Assembly (NCBI RefSeq): GCF_015163075.1
Contig: NZ_JADDXU010000005.1
Span: forward strand, 248,001 to 312,000
Origin: Streptomyces justiciae
GTDB taxonomy: Bacteria; Actinomycetota; Actinomycetes; Streptomycetales; Streptomycetaceae
Reading direction: 5' to 3'
Length of the DNA stretch: 64,000 bases
The notes under the pieces are model-generated. The model searched no databases, had not been told where the DNA came from, and saw only the letters and a program-made list of their open reading frames with translations. The first letter of the stretch is position 1. Every line of letters begins with the position of its first letter. A program made the translations under genes and the position numbers. Positions 36,128-44,907 of the stretch are shown one piece after another.

Positions 36128-36339
36128 GCCGGGCCGGTTCATCGTCGTGTAAGTCACATCGAAAACCGTGTTTCGCCGCTGGAAATGGCGGGAAACAAGC
36201 GTGGTTCCGGTTCTCACGGCGTCACCCGGGAAGGGGTGAGCGGGGCCCCTGGACGCCGATGGCGCGGGCCTGTGGCCGATCACACGTGTCCGTCAGCGCG
36301 GACGCCCGTGGATCTTGAAGCTCCGCTTCGAACTTTACG

Positions 36340-37476
36340 TCAACTTGGCAGAGATGGAAGTCCCGGGAGAGTGACAAGAATCCGGCAGCCACGCTCGGAT
36401 TCGGCCACTCCGATCCCGCCACCGTGCAGATCCACCGCCCAGCGGGCGATCGCCAGCCCGAGCCCGGTGCCGCCGTCGCTGCCCGGACCGTGCGGGCGCG
36501 TGATGTTGCCGCGGTTGAACCGCTCGAAGACCCGGTGCCACTCCGAGCGCGGAATGCCGGGGCCCTCGTCGAGGACCTCCAGCTCAAGGGACTCCGGCAG
36601 GGGACCCCGCCGGGCCTTCACCGTGACCCGGCCGTGCGGCGGGCTGTGCTTGACCGCGTTGTCGATGAGGTTCGCCACCACCTGGTGGATCCGCTCCGGG
36701 TCCGCGTGCGCGGTCAGCTCCGGCGGGGTCACGTCCAGGTGCAGATGCACGTCCGTGCGCGTGTGGCTGCCGGACCCGGAGCTGAGTCCCGCCCGCGCCG
36801 AGGCGACCATGTTGGCCTCCTTCAGCACGCCAGACAGATACGGCCACACCTCGAAACGGCGCTTCTTCAGCGGTACGACGCCGTTGTCGAGGCGGGAGAG
36901 GTCGAGCAGCGTCTCGACGAGCCGGCCGAGCCGCTCCGTCTGCTTCAGGGCCGTACGCATCGTCTCGGGGTCCGCGGGCGAGACCCCGTCCACGATGTTC
37001 TCCAGCACCGCCCTGAGGCCCGCGATGGGCGTACGGAGCTCATGGCTGACGTTCGCCACGAGCTCCTTGCGCTGCTGCTCCTGGGCCTCCAGGTCGTCGG
37101 CCATGCGGTTGATGGTCTCGGCGAGGTCGCCGAGCTCGTCCCGGCGGTTCTCGCGGACCCGGCGGGTGTAGTCGCCGTGCGAGATGGAGCGGGCGACCGC
37201 GTTCATCTCGTCCAGCGGAGCCGTGAGCGAGTGCGCCACGAACTGGGTGATCAGCAGCGTGGCGATCATCGAGAAGACCGTGATGAAACGGATCTCCGTC
37301 TTCGTCTGCACCGCGATCATCGACAGGCCCGTGGTGATCAGGACCGAGGCGACGACCAGCGCCCCCAGCTTGGTCTTGATCGAGAACGGGCGCACGCTGC
37401 CCCAGGACTCACCGGGAACACCCTTGGGGTCCCCGGGCCCCCAGGGCCCTCTCCGTCCGGCCGGACCGTCGCTCAT
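36340..37476 (-). CDS. two-component sensor histidine kinase
   Basis: This 378-residue kinase has a first membrane span at about 33-52 (L-G-A-L-V-V-A-S-V-L-I-T-T-G-L) and a second at about 62-80, with almost no extracellular loop. HAMP follows (S-L-T-A-P-L-D-E-M-N-A-V-A-R). The DHp has its phospho-acceptor His in V-S-H-E-L-R-T-P. The ATPase has N-box N-L-I-D-N-A-V-K, G1 D-E-G-P-G-I and G2 G-T-G-L-G-L-A-I. The missing sensor loop suggests it reads the membrane or an accessory protein. The ATG overlaps the stop of the response regulator gene by 4 bases. Orthologous to the pair next to kgd in other Streptomyces, judging by order. Confidence 0.93.
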   Translation of the reverse strand: MSDGPAGRRGPWGPGDPKGVPGESWGSVRPFSIKTKLGALVVASVLITTGLSMIAVQTKTEIRFITVFSMIATLLITQFVAHSLTAPLDEMNAVARSISHGDYTRRVRENRRDELGDLAETINRMADDLEAQEQQRKELVANVSHELRTPIAGLRAVLENIVDGVSPADPETMRTALKQTERLGRLVETLLDLSRLDNGVVPLKKRRFEVWPYLSGVLKEANMVASARAGLSSGSGSHTRTDVHLHLDVTPPELTAHADPERIHQVVANLIDNAVKHSPPHGRVTVKARRGPLPESLELEVLDEGPGIPRSEWHRVFERFNRGNITRPHGPGSDGGTGLGLAIARWAVDLHGGGIGVAESERGCRILVTLPGLPSLPS

Positions 37477-38213
37477 GGCGTCGGCGTCTCCAGGGCGTAG
37501 CCCACGCCGTGCACCGTGCGGATCCGCTCGGCGCCGATCTTCCGCCGCAGCGCCTTGATGTGGCTGTCGACCGTGCGGGTGCCGGAGGCGTCCGCCCAGT
37601 CCCACACCTCGGCCAGCAGCTGCTCCCGGGATAGCACCGCGCGCGGGGTGTTCGCCAGGCACACCAGGAGGTCGAACTCGGTCGGGGTGAGGTGAACATC
37701 CTCACTCCGGACCCGCACCCGGCGCTGCGCGTGGTCGATCTCCAGCTCGCCCAGGCGCAGGATGCCCGAGCGGGGCGTCGCGGCGGCCAGCGCCGCCCGC
37801 TCCACCCGCCGCAGCAGGACGTGCACCCGGGCCGCCAGCTCCCGCATCGAGAACGGCTTGGTCATGTAGTCGTCGGCGCCGACCCCCAGCCCGACCAGCA
37901 TGTCGGTCTCGTCGTCCCGCGCGGTCAGCATCAGCACCGGCACCGGACGGGCGGCCTGCACCCGGCGGCAGACCTCCAGGCCGTCGAAGCCGGGCAGCAT
38001 GATGTCGAGGATCAGCAGATCGGGCTGCCAGGCCTCGGCCGTGTCGACCGCCGCCGGACCGTCGCCCGCGGTCTGCACGAGGAATCCCTCGGCGCGCAGC
38101 CGGGTCGCGATGGCCTCCACGATCGTCGGGTCGTCCTCGACCACCAGCACCCGGCGCTGCGCGCCCGGGGTGGCCGTAGCCGTGCCGTTGTGGGAGGTGT
38201 GTGTCTGCTCCAT
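37473..38213 (-). CDS. OmpR-family response regulator
   Basis: This 246-residue protein has a receiver domain at about 22-135 with acidic pocket V-V-E-D-D, phospho-acceptor Asp in L-L-I-L-D-I-M-L-P-G, T in M-L-T-A-R-D and K in T-K-P-F. It ends in a winged helix at about 150-245 (L-T-P-T-E-F-D-L-L-V-C-L-A, R-T-V-D-S-H-I-K-A-L-R-R-K-I). It pairs with the kinase through an ATGA overlap. I start at ATG 38213 (M-E-Q-T-H-T-S); the ribosome site is a weak GGGGCGGG. Confidence 0.93.
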   Translation of the reverse strand: MEQTHTSHNGTATATPGAQRRVLVVEDDPTIVEAIATRLRAEGFLVQTAGDGPAAVDTAEAWQPDLLILDIMLPGFDGLEVCRRVQAARPVPVLMLTARDDETDMLVGLGVGADDYMTKPFSMRELAARVHVLLRRVERAALAAATPRSGILRLGELEIDHAQRRVRVRSEDVHLTPTEFDLLVCLANTPRAVLSREQLLAEVWDWADASGTRTVDSHIKALRRKIGAERIRTVHGVGYALETPTP

Positions 38214-38345
38214 CGCCCGCCCCAAAAGTTGCTTTCCGGAATCAGTGGGGTGATTCCGCTCTCTGGCTTGCCTGCGCATGCTTGCGATTGACGCTTGAAT
38301 GATCTGCGTCAGGGAAGCAGAGTACGGGGAGTCACCGCGCCTCGG

Positions 38346-39023
38346 CTATCCAGGTCGGACGCCGAGATGCACGACGTCCGGAACGCCCCGGGCAACCGGG
38401 ATCTCTTCGGTACGCACCTGTTGGAACCCGGCATTCCATAGGGAACTTTCAAATTCCGGAGAGGGCTGCGCCGACCACACCGCCAGCACCCCGCCCGGCC
38501 TCAACACCCTTGCGCAGCTGGCCAGTCCGGCCGAGGAGTACAGCCCGTCGTTGCCCTCGGTGACGGTCCAGCCGGGTCCGTTGTCGATGTCCAGGCACAG
38601 CGCGTCGTACGTGTCCGATGTCTCATTGACGTAAGTGACAAGATCCGTTTCCAGAATCTTTGCGCGTGCATCCGCGAGCGCTCGCGCGGAGAGCGCGGAC
38701 AGCGGGCCGTCACGGTGCCAGTCGATGATGGCCGATTCCCGCTCCACGACGGTGATCCGGCCCCAGCGCGGATTCTCGGCCGCGTGTGCGAGCGAGAAGC
38801 CGACGCCGAGCCCGCCGATCAGCACGCTCGGCGCGGGCCGGTCGTCCAGCGCGGCGAGCGCGGCGTCGACCAGCAGCCGCTCCGAGCGGCCGTCGGAAGT
38901 GTCCATCAGGAAGCAGCCGTTGGCGATGATCTGCAACAACCGACCGTGCCGGCGCAGCACGACCTCGCCGTGCGGGCCCTCGCGACGGTCCAGGACTTCA
39001 GGGGTGTCGTACGAGATGGGCAT
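38346..39023 (-). CDS. spermidine synthase-like methyltransferase-fold protein
   Basis: This 225-residue protein has the polyamine-synthase layout. The nucleotide loop is V-L-I-G-G-L-G-V-G-F-S-L at about residue 67, the acidic end of the next strand is V-V-E-R-E-S, and D-A-L-C-L-D-I-D-N-G-P follows, then R-P-G-G-V-L-A-V-W. In spermidine synthases the gatekeeper D-x-D/G-D loop binds putrescine; that is not clear here, so true polyamine synthesis is uncertain. ATG 39023 is the conserved-looking start (M-P-I-S-Y-D). It is divergent from the rhomboid-like gene. Confidence 0.75.
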   Translation of the reverse strand: MPISYDTPEVLDRREGPHGEVVLRRHGRLLQIIANGCFLMDTSDGRSERLLVDAALAALDDRPAPSVLIGGLGVGFSLAHAAENPRWGRITVVERESAIIDWHRDGPLSALSARALADARAKILETDLVTYVNETSDTYDALCLDIDNGPGWTVTEGNDGLYSSAGLASCARVLRPGGVLAVWSAQPSPEFESSLWNAGFQQVRTEEIPVARGVPDVVHLGVRPG

Positions 39024-39213
39024 CGGGTCATTTTGGCAGTTCGGTGGCTTGTGCACAGGCGATTGCCGTGGCCGTACGACATCAGGGGCCCGCCCGCCGC
39101 CCGTTGGGCGGTTCTTGAGAAGTGGCTGTGAATCGGGGTCCGCGTGGCGCCGGTCACAGACAGCGGGCGGGTCGGGCGCGAATCGTGGGGCGAAACGGAA
39201 GGAGCGCCTCGCG

Positions 39214-39948
39214 GTGGAACGGACTGAGACGGCCGGTCTTCCCGATGCCGCCGAGCTGCTCGACGGCATCCCGAGTCAGCGGGCGCCGGCATCGGCACCG
39301 GCCACCCGCCCGGCTCCGGTACGCCCCCGCCCCTGGCGCCTCCTCCCCACCCCCACCGGGACCCCCTTCACCTTCGGGTACGCCGCCGTCCTCGCCGTGA
39401 CCTCGCTGGTCACCGAGTACGCCGACCCCGACCTCGTGCACAGCCTGCTCCAGGGCTCCAGCACCGATGTGGCACACCTCGTGCGGACGCCGGTGCTCGT
39501 GCTGCTCGCCAGTGCGCTGTGGGTCGCGGGCGGGCTGCTGTCGCCGTACGCCATCGGCTTTCTCCTCGTCCTCACCGCGCTGGAGCGGCGGATCGGCGGG
39601 GCGCGGACGGCGGTCGTCTTCCTGCTGGGGCACGTTCTGGCCACGCTGGCGACCGAGGTGCCGGTGGGGCTCGCGGTGCTGGTCGGGCAGCTGCCGGACA
39701 GCTCACTGCACCGCTTGGACTACGGCATCAGCTTCGGCGTCGCCGCGAGCTTCGGGGCGTTGGCGGGGCTGCTGCGGCCCTGGCTGCGCTGGCCGTTGCT
39801 GGTGGGGTTCGGCTGGATGCTGGTCCAGGACCTGCTGGCGTTCACCGATCCGCTGAGCAACTGGGGGCACCTGTTCTCACTGGCGATCGGGGTGGCGACC
39901 TGGCCGATGGTCAGGCGGTGGCGGGGAGTTGGGACAGGAGCTCGGTGA
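39214..39948 (+). CDS. rhomboid-like integral membrane protein
   Basis: This 244-residue protein has a proline-rich cytoplasmic N-terminus of about 45 residues and then roughly six membrane spans (F-T-F-G-Y-A-A-V-L-A-V-T-S-L-V, V-L-V-L-L-A-S-A-L-W-V-A-G-G, and so on). H-V-L-A-T-L and S-F-G-V-A-A-S-F-G-A recall the rhomboid fold, but the catalytic G-x-S-G motif is missing, since G-V-A-A-S is in its place. So it may be an inactive, iRhom-like form. The GTG start has GGAAGGAG about 9 bases ahead. Its last 38 bases overlap the TIR gene on the other strand. Confidence 0.75.
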   Translation: MERTETAGLPDAAELLDGIPSQRAPASAPATRPAPVRPRPWRLLPTPTGTPFTFGYAAVLAVTSLVTEYADPDLVHSLLQGSSTDVAHLVRTPVLVLLASALWVAGGLLSPYAIGFLLVLTALERRIGGARTAVVFLLGHVLATLATEVPVGLAVLVGQLPDSSLHRLDYGISFGVAASFGALAGLLRPWLRWPLLVGFGWMLVQDLLAFTDPLSNWGHLFSLAIGVATWPMVRRWRGVGTGAR

Positions 39949-41248
39949 CGATCTCCTGCGGGGTGTGGCGGTAGAGGGCGCGGTACTGGGTGCCCTGGAG
40001 GAAGGCCGGGAGGTCCATCTTCTCCAGGCACACCGGAACGAGCCTCACCCGGCGTTCGATCGACGCCCGGTGCAACTCCCGCGCCTCGAACATGCAGTAC
40101 TCGCTTTCCAGATACTCCTTCGACAGCAGGAGCACACCGATCGCCGACCTGGCCAGATTGCCGATCAGGTCGTCGAGCCAGTCCTCACCGACGCCGATGG
40201 CCCCCTGCTCGCGGAAGTCGAAGACCTCCTGGAAACGGCCGTTCAGCAGGCGGGAGAACTCGGCGGCCCGGTCGCCGTTGGCGGAGGCGTAACTGAGGAA
40301 GACGTGTTCGTTGCGCAGGGCGGCGGAACGGAAGTGCGCCACGGCCTGTTCGGCGCTGCCGATGTACTGGGGCGGTTCGTCGATGACCTTCAGGTGCTTG
40401 GTGACGGCGTCCGCGAGGTCGAGGGGGCCGCTCCAGCGGACGATCGCCTTGCGGTGGCCGGTCGCGGACGTGCCGTAGAGCGTCTCCACGTCCGGCACCG
40501 GTTCGTCCGCCCGCGAGGCGATCGCCAGGGTCGGGACGAACTGGCCGTGGGCGAAGGCGGCGGCGAGCCGGCCGGGTGCGGTGTCCAGGTCGATCACCAC
40601 CCAGTCGCAGGCCCGCAGCCGGGCGATCAGATCGAGGTCCAGCCGGGGCGGCCAGGGCAGGACCTCGGGTTCCCAGTACTCGCCGCGCAGGGCAGCGGTC
40701 AGGGTGGCCGCAACGAGCGGGTCCTCCGGCGGGACCAGCACCCCCACCCGCCGTGCCTGGTGGGAGCGCCGCCTGGGTGCCGACTCCGACGCGTGCGCCT
40801 CGGCGAGGAAGCCGCGGAAGGCCGCCTCGACCTTGGCGGGCAGCGACGAGTGCCGGCCCGCGTCGACCTCCTGGGCGTCGTACGGCAGCAGGCGCACGCT
40901 CTGCGGGGCCCGGAGCACCGGCAGCAGCCGCTGGTCGTGGAAGACGACGGCGGGCTTGCGGGCCCGTACGGCCATCGCGAGTTCGAGACGGAAGTACTGG
41001 GCGGTCTCCAGGAGTTGCGAGGGCACGGGGGCCGCGTGCGCCGGTCCTGGCAGCGGATGGATGCCGACGAACCCGTCCGCGTCCCGGATCATCCGCTCCA
41101 GCCGCACCGGACTGGTGAAGGAGCCCGCCTTGTCGACGCGGAACGACACGTTCTCGACCGCGCTGAGCAGCTCCCAGAAGTACTGGTTCTCGGCCGGTGA
41201 GTGATAGCGGTGGCTGAGGAACACCTCGAGCCTGGACGGCGGTTCCAT
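39911..41248 (-). CDS. TIR-domain protein with a second, N-terminal TIR-like domain
   Basis: This 445-residue protein has a classic TIR domain at the C-terminus, about 315-445. It shows V-F-L-S-Y-A-S-A-N-G-D, W-L-D-D-L-I-G-N-L, I-G-V-L-L-L-S-K-E-Y-L and Y-C-M-F-E388-A-R-E, whose glutamate matches the NAD-cleaving residue of TIR enzymes. The N-terminus, about 5-150, also looks TIR-like (L-E-V-F-L-S-H-R-Y-H, R-M-I-R-D-A-D-G-F-V-G) and lacks an obvious C-x-x-E. The middle domain is of unknown kind. Its ATG shares a base with the stop of the SLOG gene (TGATG), so the two are made together. GTG 41251 is the alternative start. Confidence 0.85.
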   Translation of the reverse strand: MEPPSRLEVFLSHRYHSPAENQYFWELLSAVENVSFRVDKAGSFTSPVRLERMIRDADGFVGIHPLPGPAHAAPVPSQLLETAQYFRLELAMAVRARKPAVVFHDQRLLPVLRAPQSVRLLPYDAQEVDAGRHSSLPAKVEAAFRGFLAEAHASESAPRRRSHQARRVGVLVPPEDPLVAATLTAALRGEYWEPEVLPWPPRLDLDLIARLRACDWVVIDLDTAPGRLAAAFAHGQFVPTLAIASRADEPVPDVETLYGTSATGHRKAIVRWSGPLDLADAVTKHLKVIDEPPQYIGSAEQAVAHFRSAALRNEHVFLSYASANGDRAAEFSRLLNGRFQEVFDFREQGAIGVGEDWLDDLIGNLARSAIGVLLLSKEYLESEYCMFEARELHRASIERRVRLVPVCLEKMDLPAFLQGTQYRALYRHTPQEIVTELLSQLPATA

Positions 41249-42351
41249 CACGCACCCCCTGGCGACTGCGGCGGCGTCGCCCCGCCCGGCACCCCCGTCG
41301 GCAACCCCGGAATCACCGGCGGCGCCGGCGGCTCCGTCTGCTTCAGGCGGTTGTACACCGCGTCGAACGTGAAGCCCGAGACATAGCCGACGGCCAGGAC
41401 GAAGAACAGCAGGCGGCGGACGCCCTCCCCGGCCAGGATGTCGGGGGACGCGGCCAGTTGGGCGGAGACGAAGAGCAGGAAGGCGATCCCGCCGGCCGAC
41501 ATGCCGAGGACCGCCGTCCGCGCCCAGTGGGTCTCGCGGTCGAAGACGGTCCGGGTGATCGCCCCCGAGGTGCCGGTGGCCAGCGCGCCCACGATCAGCG
41601 CGGACAGGTTGACCGCGGTGCTCGACTCGACGGCGTACGTCAGCGGGATGGTAGCGAAGCCCAGCAGGAGCAGCAGCATCCCCGTGACCGCGCCCAGCCC
41701 CGCCCGCAGGGTGGCGCCCCGCCGGGACCTCGCCTCCTCGCGCTGCTTCTCCTCACGCCGCTCCCGCTGCGTGCCCAGCAGCCGCACCAGCCGCTGGGCG
41801 CTGCCCGGACCCCACTGCGCGCCCATGGCGGACACCTCGTCCGCCGTGGCGTGATGGGTGGACCGGTTCATGGTCTCCCAGACCTTGCGGGCGGAACCCC
41901 CGAAGGCCGCCAGCGGATACACCGGTATCCCGAACGCGAGGCAGATCATCCCTGTGACCAGCGTCGAGCGGCCGCCGCCGACGAGGATGACCCCGTCGAC
42001 GTCGCGCAGCGACCGGTAGAAGCTGATCTCCCAGTCGTTGCCCGGCTCGTACCGCAGGTCGAAGACCTCGGGCCGCTCGTCCCGCTGGGGGAAGTCGATG
42101 TCGCCGTCCTCGTAGGGCGGCCGGACCTGGACGGAGCCCTCCGGCAGGTCCTCCCGGGTCAGGAAGCCGGTGACGACCCGGCTCTCGATGAACTGCGCCT
42201 CGCTGGAGTACACGATGATCCGGCACCCGTCGGCCGCGAGCTCCGCGCCGATCTCCTCGCAGGCCGTCAGCGCACCGGCCGCGTCCGTCAACGGCGGGTC
42301 CAGCCGCCGCCCCGGATCGGCGCTCCCCATCACAGCGATCAACGGCCCCAT
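41248..42351 (-). CDS. SLOG-domain protein fused to four transmembrane helices
   Basis: This 367-residue protein has a Rossmann-like SLOG domain at about residues 4-165 (I-A-V-M-G-S-A, V-D-G-V-I-L-V-G-G-G126-R-S-T-L-V-T-G), the type that binds nucleotide-derived signals. A charged helix follows (about 195-212), then four hydrophobic spans near 214-236, 247-266, 279-300 and 311-333. A Pro-rich tail ends it. The start is ATG 42351 with AAGGGGGG upstream. With the TIR gene read next by overlap, it makes a pair of signal producer and membrane effector, similar in logic to Thoeris, where a SLOG domain of ThsA is switched on by a TIR-made cyclic ADP-ribose. Confidence 0.82.
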   Translation of the reverse strand: MGPLIAVMGSADPGRRLDPPLTDAAGALTACEEIGAELAADGCRIIVYSSEAQFIESRVVTGFLTREDLPEGSVQVRPPYEDGDIDFPQRDERPEVFDLRYEPGNDWEISFYRSLRDVDGVILVGGGRSTLVTGMICLAFGIPVYPLAAFGGSARKVWETMNRSTHHATADEVSAMGAQWGPGSAQRLVRLLGTQRERREEKQREEARSRRGATLRAGLGAVTGMLLLLLGFATIPLTYAVESSTAVNLSALIVGALATGTSGAITRTVFDRETHWARTAVLGMSAGGIAFLLFVSAQLAASPDILAGEGVRRLLFFVLAVGYVSGFTFDAVYNRLKQTEPPAPPVIPGLPTGVPGGATPPQSPGGA

Positions 42352-42407
42352 GAGCCATCCCCCCTTCACGCCGGCTCAGAATACGGCGTGCAGGAGGTTC
42401 CCTTCCG

Positions 42408-43910
42408 TCAGTTCCCGTCCCGCAAACGGGCCTTGGCGAGCGCCGCCGCCAACGCCGGTACCCCGAGCCGCTGTTCCTCCTCCGCGTCGGCGCCGTGCAG
42501 GCGGTTCCGCAGCTGGTACGGATCGGCGCGCAGGTCGTAGTACTCGCGGAACAGCACCTTCCCGTCACCGCGCGGGCGGCCGTCGGGGCCGAGGCGGGTG
42601 CGGTAGTACTCCGTGTACTGCTCCGTCCTGCCGATGTACGACGCCCAGGTGTGGATCGGCTGCCTGTCCTGACGGTTCCACCACCACTCGGCGAGCAGAT
42701 GGCTGCGGTCGTTGCCGGTGTCGAGCAGGGAGTGGCCGTCGTGCGGGGTGTCCGGGGTGATGCCGGCCGCGGCGAGGAGGGTGGGGGCGATGTCGACGTG
42801 GCCGGTGAGCCGGTCGTCGGCGCGGGCCGTGCCGTGGCCGCCGGCCGGCCAGGACAGGTGGAAGGGGACTTCGAGGCTCGGCCGGTACGGCACCGACTTG
42901 CGCAGCCAGCCGTGGTCGCCCCAGCACAGGCCGTGGTCGCTGGTGAACAGCACGAGCGTGTTGTCGAGTTGGCCGAGCGCGCGGAGCCGGTCGCGGAAGT
43001 CGCGCATCGCGTCGTCCACGGAGAGCAGCGTGCGCAGCTGACGGGTGCGCAGGGCGCTGCCCTCGGCGAAGGCGTGGTGGGCCTCGCGGAGGTAGGGCGG
43101 CTTGTCGCCCTTGCTCGGTTCGAAGACCGACGGGCGGCCCTGCCACGCGGGCACGCGCGTGTGGGCGTACCGCTTCTCCGGGATGTTCACCTCGTGCGCG
43201 GCGCGCGTGGCGACGTACGCGAACCAGGGCCGGGTGTCGGCGCGGGACCGTTCGATGAAGTCGAGGGCGCGGTCCTTGATGACGGTGGTGTTGTAGCCGG
43301 GGATGTTCCGGACGGTGCCGTTGTCGTTGTAGTGGCCGTTGTAGTAGCGCACCGGCTCCTGGAGCAGCCACTCGTCGAAGTGGGGCGGGGCGTCGCCGGT
43401 GGGCCAGTAGTTGAGGTACTTGCCGAACAGGCCCGTGCGGTAGCCCGCCTCGTGCAACTGGCGCTGGACCGTGGTGCGTTGGTCCAGATGGCCGGGGTGG
43501 CGGGTGTCGAGAAGGCCGTGGTTGTGCGCGTACCGGCCCGACATGATCGAGGCGCGGGACGGGGCGCACAGCGGGGTGTTGGCGTGCGCCCGCCCGAACG
43601 TCGTGCCGTGGCCGCCGAGCCAGTCCAGGGTCTGCGGGAGGGCCCAGTCGGTGTCCTTGGGCTGGTCGTCGGTGAGGACCAGGAGGATGTTGGGGCGGGC
43701 GTCCCCACGGGACGCGGGAGGCGCGGTGGAGGCGGCCGCCCTGCTCGCGACGGGGGCGGCCGGGCGGCCGGACGTGGCGCCGGGCGTGGGAGAGTCGCCG
43801 CCGGTGGCCCTGAGCACGAGCGGTGTCGCGGCTCCCGCCGCCGCCACGGCCGCCCCCGTCAGCACCGCCCGCCGCCCGGGCCCGCGCCGCCGCCGCTCCT
43901 CGCCGCTCAT
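42408..43910 (-). CDS. Tat-exported sulfatase
   Basis: This 500-residue alkaline-phosphatase-fold sulfatase has a start with a twin-arginine signal (G-R-R-A-V-L-T-G-A-A then a hydrophobic run) and a Pro/Ala-rich linker. The metal-binding opening is N-I-L-L-V-L-T-D-D-Q. The activation motif is C115-A-P-S-R119 (CxPxR), where Cys becomes formylglycine. F-T-S-D-H-G and a late G-H-V-D-I-A-P-T-L-L complete the family marks. It would cut sulfate esters outside the cell; the substrate is unknown. It precedes the SLOG gene on the same strand by 56 bp. Confidence 0.92.
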   Translation of the reverse strand: MSGEERRRRGPGRRAVLTGAAVAAAGAATPLVLRATGGDSPTPGATSGRPAAPVASRAAASTAPPASRGDARPNILLVLTDDQPKDTDWALPQTLDWLGGHGTTFGRAHANTPLCAPSRASIMSGRYAHNHGLLDTRHPGHLDQRTTVQRQLHEAGYRTGLFGKYLNYWPTGDAPPHFDEWLLQEPVRYYNGHYNDNGTVRNIPGYNTTVIKDRALDFIERSRADTRPWFAYVATRAAHEVNIPEKRYAHTRVPAWQGRPSVFEPSKGDKPPYLREAHHAFAEGSALRTRQLRTLLSVDDAMRDFRDRLRALGQLDNTLVLFTSDHGLCWGDHGWLRKSVPYRPSLEVPFHLSWPAGGHGTARADDRLTGHVDIAPTLLAAAGITPDTPHDGHSLLDTGNDRSHLLAEWWWNRQDRQPIHTWASYIGRTEQYTEYYRTRLGPDGRPRGDGKVLFREYYDLRADPYQLRNRLHGADAEEEQRLGVPALAAALAKARLRDGN

Positions 43911-44047
43911 CCGAATCCCACGCCCCCAAGTCCCCGTAAAACCCCGTATAAACGCTCAATCGAGCTGTGAACGAGCTTGCAGTGTGCAGGGACTTCCTGT
44001 GAACGGCGTTGCGGGGATGTCGCGGCGGGCTTGCGATGCCGTGGAGA

Positions 44048-44851
44048 TCAGGGCCGTTCGCGGTCGCCCGGCGTCCACACGTACGGCGTGGTCGTCGTCA
44101 CCGCCGTGAAGCCCAGGCGGCGCAGGATGGGGGCGCTGTCGTCGGAGGCGTCGACGTGCAGGTAGGTGACGCCCCGGGCGGCGGCGAGGGCGGCGCGGAC
44201 GGCGACGAGCGCGCGGTAGATGCCCCGGCCCCGCCACGCGGCGAGCGTGGAGCCGCCCCACAGGCTGGCGAACTCGGTGCCCGCCCGGAAGGCCAGCCAA
44301 GCGGCGGAGACGACCTCGCCGTCCGCCTCGGCGACGTAGACAGCGATCTCGTCGGGGGCGGCGGCGACCCGGCCGATGAGGTCGTCCGCGAGCCAGCCCC
44401 AGTCCTGGCCCCACACGGCCGACTCCATGGCGGCGATCCGCCGCATGTCCGCGTCGGCGGTGACCCGCCGCAGGGTCACCCCGTCCGGCAGCACCGGCTC
44501 CCGTACGGCCATGTCGGCGGCCCGCCCGATCAGCACCGTCTCCCGGTCCTCCGGTACGAAGCCCGCCGCGCGGAGTCGTGCGGTGAGGTCGGCGGGGGTG
44601 TCGTGGGCCCGGGTCTTCCACTCCACCGCCTCACCCCGTCCGGCGAAGAAGTCCCGCTGCCGGGCGATCAGCCGGTCCAGCTCCGCGCCCTCCAGGCCGA
44701 GTTCGCGCGGACCGCTCACGAACCCGCGGAACTGCCCGACGATCCGCAGCAGCGGCCCGTCCTTCTCGTACGTCACCCCGGCCGGCGGGGTGGGCGGCGC
44801 ACCGCGCATCTGGTCGTCGTAGGCGGCGAGGAAGGTCTGTGTATCGGTCAC
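44048..44851 (-). CDS. GNAT-family N-acetyltransferase
   Basis: This 267-residue protein has a variable N-terminal half and a GNAT fold at about 125-265. The acetyl-CoA loop reads A-A-W-R-G-R-G-I-Y-R-A-L-V-A, followed by Y-L-H-V-D-A-S-D-D-S-A-P-I-L-R-R-L-G-F. The start at GTG 44851 (V-T-D-T-Q-T-F-L) is taken because upstream codons do not look coding. There is no clear ribosome site. A second GNAT gene lies upstream on the same strand, 56 bp away. Confidence 0.83.
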   Translation of the reverse strand: MTDTQTFLAAYDDQMRGAPPTPPAGVTYEKDGPLLRIVGQFRGFVSGPRELGLEGAELDRLIARQRDFFAGRGEAVEWKTRAHDTPADLTARLRAAGFVPEDRETVLIGRAADMAVREPVLPDGVTLRRVTADADMRRIAAMESAVWGQDWGWLADDLIGRVAAAPDEIAVYVAEADGEVVSAAWLAFRAGTEFASLWGGSTLAAWRGRGIYRALVAVRAALAAARGVTYLHVDASDDSAPILRRLGFTAVTTTTPYVWTPGDRERP

Positions 44852-44907
44852 GGGGCGAACGTACGGGGTCTCCGGGAGGGGGCAACTTCTTTTCCTCGCC
44901 GCCGGTT

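Noticed and set aside
32277..36152. 1291-codon open frame antisense to the 2-oxoglutarate dehydrogenase gene
   Set aside because: It mirrors the codon pattern of the real gene; residues are Arg/Val/Asp/Leu-rich without family features, and there is no ribosome site.
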